DNA from: Corella eumyota
Lineage: Eukaryota > Chordata > Ascidiacea > Phlebobranchia > Corellidae
Reading direction: 5' to 3'
Assembly: GCA_963082875.1 (NCBI GenBank)
Contig: OY720098.1
Location: forward strand, 18,724,001 to 18,788,000
DNA length: 64,000 nt
Translations under genes and position numbers: made by a program
In this document: one piece after another, positions 38,105 through 49,700 of the stretch
How the letters are laid out: each line of letters starts with the position of its first letter
How positions within the stretch are numbered: position 1 is the stretch's first letter
The notes under the pieces: model-generated
What the model was told of the DNA's origin: nothing
Database searches by the model: none
The model's input: the letters and a program-made list of their open reading frames with translations, nothing else

Positions 38105-41100
38105 ATGCATAAGATTAGGTGCATATATCTCTTTGTGATGCTTCTACAAATAACCAATATTAAAGGATATAATATTGAAATTGAAGATGAAGTTTCAGAG
38201 TTTCTTGCACCAAGAACTTACAATAATGATACAGGATACTTTGGTTACGAAATTTTAACAACAGATAGAGCAGAAACGAGGTAAATTCGTATTGTTTTTT
38301 GCTAATTTAAAGCCTTGAAGATACAAAGTTTAACTCGTAATAATGTAATGGTATAATAAGTAATGAGTCTATAAAGTTAATACAAAACAGACTTTATTAT
38401 CATAATTTGTGCTAGTTGACTTGGTATGTAAATGTATTGTGGTTACATTTTTTGTGTGTTATACAATTTTACTGTTAAAAGATATTATACATTTTAAGCT
38501 AAGAACTGCTCTATTAAGGTTATTGCATTAAAATGATGCTAGTTTGAAACTTTTGTTGTATGGAAAATATAACAAGACAATAGATGTTGTTTATATACTA
38601 ATTGGTATTTTAACATACAACTAAACTACGATTTTTCTATATATTATATTTTTACTTTATAGGACATGTAGACGTATATGTTAAGGCTTTAATTAAAAGA
38701 AGCTGATTTAGAAATAGTATGAATTAAAATTTAATAAACTTATTATTATATTTTAATTTTTTTTCAGATTTGTGTTTGGGTCACCACTTTATAACACCAA
38801 GACAGGGGGAACTTATCTGTGTTCCAACAACGATTCATCCTGTATCCAAACTGATCCCCTGTCTCCTCCTCTGCAAGAACACGACTCTTTTGGACTTTCC
38901 ATTGCACTTCAGAATGAAGGAAATATCACTGTAAGTTTTTAAAATCACTTTTTTGAAATTAATAAAACAAAAAAAGTTTAAAGTAAAAATTGCAACTTTA
39001 AATCGTTATGTATAAGCATAAAATTAATTGTTTTAGACCTATTCATATAGCATGCATAAAACAATTACTAATAATAACTAAGAGCAATAACTAAAATGTT
39101 TACAAAAAGCAAAATTAAAATTTCGAAAATCTAAAAAAATATTTTTAAATTTTTTCAAGTTTTAATTTAAAATTTTAACTTTTTAAAGGTGTGCACTCCA
39201 TTAAGACCTAATATATGTGATGGGACAATACTTCAACTCGGCTATTGTTATACTGGAACTGAATATGGAAAAGAATGGAGTAATGACTCATTGATTGAAG
39301 TTGCTGGTAAGATTAAATGTCTTTAAATAAATAAACATGTGTAAGTACCTTGTAATGTAGAACAAAGTCAATTTAATGATTTGAAACATGCCAAAAGTAT
39401 TAATGTTTACATAAAGGTTTTAAGTATGTTATGGCATGGTCACCAAACCCACTATACAAAATTTAAAATGTTTAAGTGGCGCGAAAAATTGCTGATTAAA
39501 TTTTTGCTGCTCCAATGTTGAAATGTTTAACACTTTCTATAGATCACACATTACCAGATTTATAAATGACACGGCGTCTAATAAACCTAGCCTACGATTT
39601 AGACATTTAAACAGTTGCATTTTAAAAACCTGTTTTACCAACATTTTAGTCTGTCCTGAGTTTACCCTTGATATTATATTTGTGCTCGACGGTTCAAACT
39701 CTGTTTATCTTGCTGGGTTTGGAAACGGGTCCGAATTTCAGAGGATAAAAAACTGGGTGTTAGCTTTGACCGAATTATTTGATATAACACCCAACGGAAC
39801 GACCCATGTTGGAGTTATACAGTATTCGTAAGTCTTGTCGTTTGAAATTTTTTGAGTAATGCTAAGAAAAATTGATGAATTAATTTGTCTAGTTTAATAC
39901 ATGTCAAAGTTATGTAAATATCACATCTGTTTTTATAATTCCAAAAATTTGAGTTGTTTTCTTATGCAAAATAAAATCGATTTTTGCTTCAAAAAACTCT
40001 TTTTGGTTTGGGGTCTAATTTAATTTTTTAACTATAGGAGCCGAACTTCTGTTGATGTTGAAATAGAACTTGGACAATATCAACGAGAAGTTTTCATAGT
40101 AAGATTTAAAAAATCTTTGTTGTGTAAAATATTGTATAATTATTTTTGTTGTAAAACTGTTAAAACTGTTTGATAAAAGTTTTATAATATTTAAGATTAA
40201 TACAAAATGCCATTTTCAAAATTTAATTAAATTTTTTTAACACATTTTCAAACTTTAGTTAAATTTTTTTAACACATTTTCAAACTTTAGTTAAATTTTT
40301 GTATTTAAAAAAAAACAGAATTCTGTGGAGAATATTCAACAGTCTCGTGGGGCAACTTACATTGCGTTAGCTTTAGGTTTGGCGGCGGCAGAGTTTCAGA
40401 AAAGTCCAAGACTCAATGATACTTACAACTCACAAGTTTTGATTCTACTCACCGACGGATTGTAAGTTTTTTTTTGTATATTTCTTTATCTTTGATGTGG
40501 GAAAGTCGAATGTGCGACCTAAACATAAAGTAACATCAGTTACTCCGACCCAGTCTCGAGTTGCCTGTGGCAGTTTGGGATATTATAGATTATAATTGCC
40601 CGATAATTATGCTGCTGATTCAGTGCTGGCTCAGCAGGAGTTTATATCGTTTATAGCGCCTTACTCAAGGGCGCTACAGCATATAAGTAGTGGGGATTGA
40701 ACCCACGACCTCATGTAGTGTAGCAAGTGTTCTTCCACTACACCACCGGTTCAATTCTTATTGAATTCTTACAATCAATGATTAATGCTTGCAGTTCATT
40801 ACAACAACTATACTTACTTTTATATAATATGAACTATTAAGCTTAATATTTTTTACCATACTTAAATTACCTACTATTTATTAATCATCATCGGTTTATA
40901 TATTTTATGATATATTTATTAAATTAGTTTAACTTTAACACTTTTTTTTATTTTATTAAAATTGCAAAATCGGTTGTGGCTCTGGACTAACTTAATTTTA
41001 ATGCAAAACTTTTTATAATAGTTGGTTTGTAATTTTTTTAGTGTGTTGATGTGCTCGTTAAGTATAAGAGTTTTATTAGTAACTTTTTATAAAAAATGCT

Positions 41101-42103
41101 CAATGTTTTAAAATAAATTTTTACTTTACTTACAGAGCAAATGACAGATCAGAATTACCTGCAGAATCAGCATACGTTAGGTCCCTTAACATAACCCCAA
41201 TTGCTGTAGGAGTTGGTGTAGTTCCTGGACCTTCTACCGTTCGTGAACAATTACAGGCAAGTTTAAAATAACCTTAATATTTAATTACTTTTTTTGATGT
41301 AGATGGACTTTAAAAAGTAACTAGGGTAATCTATATAGTCTTAGGTCGAATGCGCGACCTAAACATAGAGTAACATCAGTTACTCCGACCCAGTCTCGAG
41401 TTGCCTTTTGCAGTTTGGAATATTATAGATTATAATTGCGCGATAATTATCCTGATTAAGTGCAGGCTTAGCAGGAGTTTTTACCGTTTATAGCGCCTCA
41501 CTCAAGGGCGCTACAGCATGAGAGCGGTGAGAATTGAACCCACGACCTCATGATGGTGTAGCAAGTGTTCTTACCACTACTCCACACTGCCAGTATTTTA
41601 ACTCTTTAGTGGTAAAAAATTGGGTCGATATGGCTAGGTTTTCGAATGCATGTTTTGCAAAGTTTTAAGAATTCGTTAAAAAAATATAAACTTGTCCTTA
41701 GACGATTGCAACAGGAGAAATAGGGAATGATGAAAGAGTTTATCAAATTTTAAATTTCAACGATTTAGCGACAATTGTGGAGTCAATATTTCAAGTTATT
41801 GAAACTGCTTCTTTAGAAGGTATAGCTCTCTCGTGCAATAATGTGAAATCTATTTAAATATTTATATATGTAATAACATTTAATTTTTGACATGATTTGC
41901 AATATTAAAACTTTATTTTTATTTTTTTAATTTTATTTTTTATTTTTTTTTCATTTTTTTCAACTGTTTTTTTATTTAATTTAAAACTTTTGTTACAATA
42001 AGTGTTTAACTTTATTGTTTTTACAGGCACTGAGGTGGGATTATCAGGTGTCGCCAATGAGCTCAGATATTCCGAAATCGGATTTTCAGCATTATATACT
42101 AAG
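38105..42103 (+). CDS. U8: secreted integrin-alpha head fragment with I domain
   Basis: Nine exons, 385 codons to the last donor: 38105-38280, 38768-38930, 39189-39306, 39650-39827, 40038-40098, 40319-40461, 41136-41256, 41702-41819, 42027-42103. The Met at 38105 is preferred to one 45 bases upstream because it directly precedes the hydrophobic signal peptide. Motifs: TGYFGYE, FVFGSP, TGGTYLCS, SFGLSI, LGYCYTG; I domain about 153-359 with DGSNSVY, ATYIA and LLTDG. Exon 7 ends at a GC donor (gcaagt, 41257) where sister U9 has GT. The last exon ends IGFSALYTK at gtacaa, weaker than the minus-strand units; read-through adds a Phe-rich hydrophobic stretch and stops at 42166-42168. SINEs sit in introns 6 and 7. 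Confidence 0.9.
39361..39452 (+). repeat. Dispersed repeat R2 (ends GGCATGGTCACCAAACCCA)
   Basis: Shares ATTTAATGATTTGAAACATG, the TTAATGTTTACATAAAG block and the terminal GGCATGGTCACCAAACCCA with copies at about 46.9 kb (reverse) and 59.0 kb. In U8 intron 3, truncated at its left end. Confidence 0.8.
40225..40305. repeat. 34-bp tandem repeat, about 2.4 copies
   Basis: TTAACACATTTTCAAACTTT followed by AGTTAAATTTTTTT repeats in direct order in U8 intron 5. Confidence 0.8.
40470..40749 (-). repeat. tRNA-derived SINE in U8 intron 6
   Basis: Reverse copy, near full length, head at the right end (CACCACCGG). Confidence 0.92.
41342..41592 (-). repeat. tRNA-derived SINE in U8 intron 7
   Basis: Reverse copy lacking the A-rich tail; CGAATGCGCGACCTAAACAT through CACTACTCCACACTGCC. 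Confidence 0.9.
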
Positions 42104-42794
42104 GTACAAAAGTTTGTTAAATTTAGTATTTTTCCTTTCTTTTTATCTCTTCAATCTTTCCTTCCTTAAGTTTAAATGCGAAATGCTCGACATGCGAAAC
42201 GCAATTTATTTATAAACTTTTGAAGTATTTACAACACATCAGAAAAAATTCAGTAACCTAAAATAAGAGAAGGGTCACAAGTTTTAGTTGGGCAAGTGAT
42301 CTTTTAAGTTATTATTAGATTTGCATTAAAACTAGATCACTTCTTAAGCATCGGCTAAAGCGATATACAAATAGGATTTTCGGTACTGTATTAATCACTT
42401 CAGGAATATGTTATTGTTAGATACTTGGTTTGTATTTTAACACAACGTTACATCCGCAGTTGTATATGTATTTACATTGCATCATTATTCACTAACTAAA
42501 GCAGGATGATTTAGTTAAACCTTTCTTAGGACAAATTATTTCTGACGTCAATTCAACAATGCATGTAAGAAAATGAGTTGACTAGAAGTGCATTTACTTA
42601 AGTAAAGGTTACCAAAAAAAGAGTAGGTTACAAGATAGATAAGGTTAAGTTAACGGAGCTTTAGAGTTCGATAAAATAGAAGCGCTTAGAAACTAAGTAC
42701 TTTATACTTTACTTACAAAAAGACTAAAAATTGTACAGCCATATACCACTAGAAAATTCAAGATCAAAACTTTTGGAAGGAACATTAGGTTTAA
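42104..42794 (+). other. Spacer between U8 and U9
   Basis: About 690 bp between the last U8 donor and the U9 start codon. No exon matching the next integrin strands was found. The sequence must contain the U8 3' end and the U9 promoter, but neither a clear poly(A) signal nor a TATA box could be assigned. Confidence 0.5.
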
Positions 42795-45700
42795 ATGTTT
42801 TATCAAATTTTTATAACATTGCTTTTTGTGACGTTACAAGTCACGTGTGCTTACGTCACAAATATAGAAACAAGAGGTGAAATCCAGATGATAAAACCTT
42901 CTTCACACATAAATAATCAATCAAGTTATTTCGGATATGATATTGGAATAACAAATATAGAAGAACCAAGGTAAGTGACAATTTGTGAATGGAGTTGTGG
43001 ATTTTAATTTAACAACATTTATTATTTAAAAGTTTAAATAAATATTAGGTTAGGTTAGCTTCTTTGAAAACTTCTGTAACTCAACTCTAAAACTGGCTTA
43101 TAATTTCTTATTTACCTTTTGTCTGCAATTGAATGGAGGTTCTGTTGTTTTTATCAGATTTATTTTTGGAGCTCCACTAAGACAAGAAAAAACGGGAGGA
43201 ATTTATTTGTGCTCCAATAACGAGTCCTCGTGTGTTCAAAGTAACCCAATGGTTCCTCGGTTAGAAAGGGAAGACTCTTTTGGACTCTCTGTCGCTCTTC
43301 AGAATGGAGGAAACGTCATTGTTAGTTAAACCTTTGTATTTGCATAATTTTTTTAATATTTTATTTTTTTAGATTTAAATTTGTGAAAGTTTTTTTTATT
43401 TAATCAAATAAATTTTTTTTTAACCTTTTTTTTTTAATTTTTTTTTTTTTAATTTTTTTTTAAAACCTTTTTATCAAATTTTTATTAAGGCCTGTGCACC
43501 TTTACGAGCAACCTACTGCGGTAACATATTAACTGGACTTGGATATTGCTACAAGAGTGAAAACTTTGGGCAAACTTGGAATCCTAATTCTTTAATGGAA
43601 CAACCTGGTAATTTATGTGAATACTGCTTAAGGATATTTTATTTTTATTTGCATAACTATTTATGCCATGTTACATTTCATAAAAAAAACAATCGACAAT
43701 AATCACAACACTTGAGGTCGTGGGTTCAATCCCCATTGATCTCATCCTGTAGCGCCCTTGAGTAAGGCGCTATAAACGGTATGAACTCCTGCTGAGCCGG
43801 CACTTAATCAGCAGCATAATTATCGAGCGATTATAATCTATAATATCCCAAACTACCACAGGCAACTCGAAACTGGGTTGGAGTAACTGATGTTACTCTA
43901 TGTTTAAGTTGCGCATTCGACTATCCCACATCGAGGATGAAGATATATACAAAAAAAAATTAAGCAATAAACGTATTTATAAACTTTTTTTTTTTAATTT
44001 TTCTAAACAGAATTTTGTAATAATAAAGCATTATTTTGTTCAAGTTTGCAACATTTCCTCTCGGAGTGTTGAAATCTTATTCGTGGTCGATGGTTCGAAC
44101 TCAATTTTTCGAGACAATCCTGAAAACTTCAACATTACAAAAGATTGGATTAATGACGTTGTTTCAAGATTTGATATTTCTCCAGGTGGCTCAGCATCAG
44201 TTGGAGTTATACAATATTCGTAAGTAAAAGATTTCAGATTTTTGGATTAAAACATTTGGTGTAAAGCTGCACTTAAACCATGCTTTTACTTCTAGCATGG
44301 CGCTTAAAGATAGTCAAACACGTTAAACTTTTATATAAGGGTAATAATAATGTCAAGTTTTGTTACTATCTAAATATGTGTTTGATCAAACTTATCAGTT
44401 TTATTTACTTTTATTTTGACAGAGCTGATTTTCAAATTCGTGTAGAGGTACCTCTTGGTCAATTTAGTTCTCAGCAACAATTTACGGTAAGCTTCTTAAC
44501 TAGTAAAAGGTAAAATAAACTTTAGCTACAATATTTTACAGTCTCTTGTTTATTTAAAACACACCAAGTTACGTTTTTGTAATATTTCTTCGATAAAATT
44601 TTCATTACTATTGTTTAATAAAAAAATAATAATAAAATTATTTATAACAATATATAAGAATACTTAAAAAGTTTTAGATATAAATTCAGTAATTTGATTT
44701 CAGGATGCCTTGATACCTATTGTACAATTTCGTGGCTCTACCTTTACTGGAATTGCGTTACAACTGGCAGTTGATATATTTTTAAACTCAACTCAACATA
44801 GAGATCCCAACAATGATCAAGTTATTGTTTTGCTAACAGACGGAACGTAAGTTTATTAATTAGGTGTAAATATATATAACTTGATTATTTAGTAAAAGCT
44901 TGTTGGATAACTTTATAAAAGGACTAGTTGTTGTTTGCTGGGATACAGTTACTTTTTGGAACACTTTTTTGCAATTGTTGTCGTTTTTTTGTATAGAAAA
45001 GCTTTTTATTTAAGAAAGGCTTTTATTTTAGGGTGATGTAGATGATTTTTGTTTAAAAATTGAATATCTAAAAAAAAATTTACCTGGTAAAGTTTTGCTG
45101 CTCTAAAATAGTATAAAAAATAAAAAAAATAATTTTATAAATATTTTTTAAATATAAAATTGTGCATCAAATTTTAAATTATTAACTTTTTACTGCTAGA
45201 GCCAACGATGGTCCAGTGTTGCCAAATAAATCTGAAATAATTCGAGATAACAATATCACACCTATTGCGATAGGGGTCGGGGATATGGTAGAATTAGAAC
45301 AATTACAGGTAAATATGGATAAAAATTAGATGATAATATTAGTAGTAATGTTAGTTGAACCTATTAATTAAAAAAATATAAAAAATATTTTTAGTGATAG
45401 GTTACTTTTTAAAAACATGTTTTTTGTATGTATTTTTATCCTTGATGTAGAAAACTCGAATACATGACCTAAACATAAAGTAACATCAGTTACTCCAACC
45501 CAGTCTCGAGTTGACTGCGTCAGTTTGGGATATTATACATTATAATTCCCCGTTAATCTGCTAATAAAGCACAGCAGGAGTTATAGCGTTTTCAACGCCT
45601 TACTCAAAGGCGCTACAGCATCAGTGGAGATTGGACCCACGACCTCATGTGTGGTGTAGCAAGTGTTCTTACCACTACACCACGCTGCCGGTAAAATAAA

Positions 45701-46224
45701 AAAATCTTTCAAAAATAATTAAAAATTATATAGAAGTGGGTTATAACTTATATAAATGATTATTATTTGTATTTTAAGATTGTAGCGAATGGAATGGCAG
45801 GAAATAATACTCGGGTGTTTTTGATCGATGGTTTCAACGATTTAACTTCGATAATTGGACAACTTTTCGTCGAAATACAAGCTGCATCATTAGAAGGTTT
45901 AACTTTTATCAATTTGTCATTTTTTTAAATTTTTTTTTTTTATCAAAATGCAATTTTTTTTTAGGAAGGTTCAACTTTTGTTAGTTGGTTATACTATTTT
46001 TTATATATTTCTTATGATTTTTTTCTGTTGTTAGATTGCTTTTTTTAAAAAAACTAATAATGTATTTTACTCTGCTTCTTTTTTAATAATTTAGATGTGA
46101 CATTTTATTGTGCAATAGCTAAACTTTGTCGCCTTTTTATTTTACAGGAACTGATGTAGGAATTACTGGCGTTGCAAACGAATTAAGATTTTCACAAACT
46201 GGTTTTGATGCTACTTACGGGCAG
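42795..46224 (+). CDS. U9: secreted integrin-alpha head fragment with I domain
   Basis: Nine exons, 381 codons to the last donor: 42795-42970, 43158-43320, 43490-43607, 44045-44219, 44423-44486, 44704-44846, 45200-45308, 45779-45896, 46148-46224. Signal peptide about 1-19, then SSYFGYD, FIFGAP, TGGIYLCS, SFGLSV, LGYCYKS. I domain about 153-355 with DGSNSIF, STFTG and LLTDG, MIDAS intact. The last exon ends TGFDATYGQ at gtaaca, a weaker donor; read-through gives VTIAIIVKYFLIFFC and a stop. PIGG begins under 500 bp downstream on the same strand, so no separate integrin tail can fit here. SINEs lie in introns 3 and 7. Confidence 0.9.
43706..43965 (+). repeat. tRNA-derived SINE in U9 intron 3, 5'-truncated
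   Basis: Forward copy starting near CACTTGAGGTCGTGGGTTCA and ending in an A run; the A-box end is missing. Confidence 0.9.
45428..45691 (-). repeat. tRNA-derived SINE in U9 intron 7
   Basis: Reverse copy with all main blocks; small internal deletions near the middle. Confidence 0.9.
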
Positions 46225-46710
46225 GTAACAATTGCAATTATTGTAAAATATTTTTTAATTTTTTTTTGTTAAATATTCTTTCTTTTTTTCTTTCGACACA
46301 TTATAGTTGTAAGCTAAATGCAAAAAAACAACGCTAAATACGTCCGAATATTATTTCTAGGTTAAAACAAATAACTTTTAAGCTGCATTAAGAAAGTAAT
46401 TTGAAACAAATTTTTAGGGCATCAATAATTAGTGTTAGGTATTTGTTAATATACATAAAATTTAAAAAATAATTTGCGAGGATAACTTTAAAAAAAAATT
46501 ACGAATTAATTGAGTTGGAAACACTCTAGGGAAAGTACCCATTTTCTGTTAAAAAAATTTAAAGGAAATGCAACGTGGAAAAGGAAATAGATTTAATTTA
46601 AAAATAAACAATTTTAGATCAGAAAAATTACAAAATATTGTTGTTATTTAGCAAGAGTACGGTATAGCTTAAATGCGTGCTGTTAAAGTTAGGTTTTAGG
46701 CACTTTAAGA
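46225..46710 (+). promoter_or_regulatory. Spacer between U9 and PIGG; possible trans-splice acceptor
   Basis: About 490 bp, no coding exon. GTTAGGTTTTAG at about 46688-46699 lies a few bases before the PIGG start codon and looks like a splice acceptor with no visible upstream partner exon, as expected for spliced-leader addition known in tunicates. The last U9 donor is upstream on the same strand, so ordinary splicing from U9 is an alternative. Confidence 0.35.
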
Positions 46711-49700
46711 ATGTGGTTTACAAGAAAATCAAAATGGAATGTAGTGCTAGTTTACTTCTTAAGTCTTGCCGGATTTCTTCTATTTATAAAGGTTGGTTCT
46801 TAGTTTTTAATGTCAATAAAGTATACAAAGAAATATGCTTTAATTTTCTGATGTTTTCCAAAAAAACAAGTTGTAGTTTTAAGCTAAAAATTACACAATT
46901 TAAATTTTATTTTCTTTATATACATATATTGGGTTTGGTGACCATGCCATAACATACTTAAAATCTTTATGTAAACATTATTACTTTTGGCATGTTTTAA
47001 ATCATTAAATTGATTTTGTTGTAATATTAAATTTATATCGTATTTATTATTTACTTTTATCAATGTGCGAAAAAACAAAAAAAATATATATATATATTAA
47101 AGTAAAATTAGTGCCTTGAGTTTTTTTTTTTTTTTTAAATTAGTGCCCTGAGATTAAAAAAAATGAGTAATTTAAATTTTTAACATATTTATATAAATTT
47201 TACAATTTAGGGGTTTTTTCCTATGAAGCCAGTTAACGAAAACCAATCTTCATTTAACAATATTCCTCCAATCCCAGTTAATAAAGAGATTACAACTCAA
47301 CTTATTAATGAAGAGTTTAAAGTGCCTAAAACTTACGGTACATGTAGTTTTAAATAAAAAAATTTGAAAATATTGTTGTATCATTTCACCATGACAGCAT
47401 GGTGTAGTGGTAAGAACCCTTGCTACACCACACATGAGGTCGTGGGTTCATTCCCCACTGCTCTCATGTTGTACCGCTCTTGAGTAAGGCGCTATAAACG
47501 GTATAAACTACTGCTGAGCCAGCACTTCAGTATAATTATTGGGCGATTATAATCTATAATATTTCAAACTGCCACAGGCAACTTGAGACTGGGTCGAAGT
47601 AACTTATGTTACTCTATGTTTAAGTCGTGCATTCGACTTTCTCACATCAAGAATAAAGACATATACAAAAAAAAAATTTAATTGTCTATTTAAAATTATA
47701 AAATAGATTTTGTCTTTTATTCAATTGCATTGTTTTGATTATATATTATATGCCTTAACATAGTTCTAAAAACTAATACTATTTTTTCTTTAAAGATGGA
47801 GTCACAAAAATATCGTCGCAGTACAAAAAACTTGTTTTAACGTTGGTCGACGCAATGACAATAGACTTTGCATTTGGAGCGAAGCATAAAAATGACATGC
47901 CATTTTTACATAGTTTAATTAAACAAGGACATAGTCAATCTTTTATTTCTATTGCTAATGCACCAACTGTTACAATGCCAAGAATTAAGGTAAAAAATTA
48001 AATTATGTTTAATGTACAGTTTAGTTTTATTTTCCATTTTAAGCATTGTAACTTAATTAAGCATAAATATAGCACATTTTTTGTATAGGCTATATCTTTA
48101 TTCTTGTAAGGGAAGGTCTCGAGTTGCCTTTGGCAGTTTAGGAATCTATGGGTTATAATTGCTCAGTAATTATGCCCTGTATAAGTGCTGGCTCAGCGGA
48201 GTTCAAACCGGTTATTACGCCTTACTCAAGGGCGTTACAGCATAAGAGCAGTGGGGATTGAACCCACGACCTCATGGTGTTGTAGCAAGTGATCTTACCG
48301 CTACACCACGCTACCCGTTACTACACCACGCTGCCGGTACATTACAGAAGACATTGCCATAAAATTTAATTTAAAATTGGCAATTTAAAGAATTAAATTA
48401 ATAATAAATATAAATATTTTTTTATTTTAATAATAAAAATATTAAATTTTTTTAGGCTTTAACCACTGGCAGTTTACCAGCTTATATTGATATAATCTTA
48501 AATTTGGAATCAGCACAATTAAAAGAGGACAACATAGTAAATGGGTTGAATAAAAGTGGGAAAAAGTTGTTGTTTTACGGTGACGACACATGGTTAAAAC
48601 TATTTCCTGATTCATTTATAAGAAAAGAAGGAGTCACATCTTTTTTTGTTAAAGATTACACAGAGGTATTTGGTGAAGTTTGTTCTTATTTTTATTGTTA
48701 GATAATTGACACTATAGGCCTATAACAGGCTTACCCAAATCTTGATGTAATTTTCTAAATACTACTGCGTTATATTGTTAGTATTATGACTGTAAAGCAC
48801 TTGCACTGATATTAATCATACAACCTTATGCGGTGGCTAGTGACTTTTATTATTCCATTACATGCTCTGTTTGATAGTTCTTTAGTCTGATGTTTTTTAG
48901 CTAAACTTTTACTAAATTCTATTTATTGTGTTTAGAATTAATTATTTTTGCTGTTATTAAATGTCATTTGCTGATATTATTGCTGTTATTAAAAATTTCA
49001 TTTTTTTAACTGTTAATGTTTTCCTTTTACTTTAAATTATTTATAAAAAAAAATTAATTACAAATTGTTACATATTTCCAGGTTGATCAAAATGTAACTC
49101 GAAACTTAGATGTTGAACTACACAAGAACAAGGACTGGCAAGTGTTGATATTACACTATCTCGGTCTTGATCATATCGGTCACTTAGTTGGTCCCACTTC
49201 CACTCTAGTTCCAACTAAACTTAAAGAGATGGATTCTGTTATTAAATCAATTTACAATTCGCTCAAAGTAAGTTTATTTTCTTATTTATTTATTTCTTTA
49301 CATCATAGTTAACATATGATGTTGTGGTACTTTAAAAGATAATGTTGCATATTAAAGTTATGTTACTCAACTCTAGGGAGGCTACATTTTATGTTTGCTG
49401 CCTTACTGCTGCACATTTTCTAAGTGTGTGTTTATAATAATAAATTAAGCATGGCATGTAAAATAAACTATAAGGTGAATATTAAACTGACAATATTACA
49501 AGGAAAAAAAGGTCCTTGGGTTCGATCTTCACTGCTCATTGCTTATACTGTAGTGCCCTTGAATAAGGTGCTATAAACAGTATGAACTTCTGCTGAGTCA
49601 ACACTTAATCAGCAGTTTATAAATATCAAGCAATCATAATCAACAATATCAAAACTGCTAAAGGCAACCTAAGACTGGGTAAGGTTGTGAAGTCAATTTT

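Noticed and set aside
42104-42240. Possible additional U8 exon after the GFS exon
   Set aside because: The frame continues only by reading through the donor; no LGAVG-type motif or acceptor-bounded exon is seen before U9.
47223-47337. PIGG start at the ATG in exon 2
   Set aside because: Exon 1 at 46711 supplies the signal-anchor, and its join gives LFIKGFFP, matching the N-terminal segment of human PIGG.
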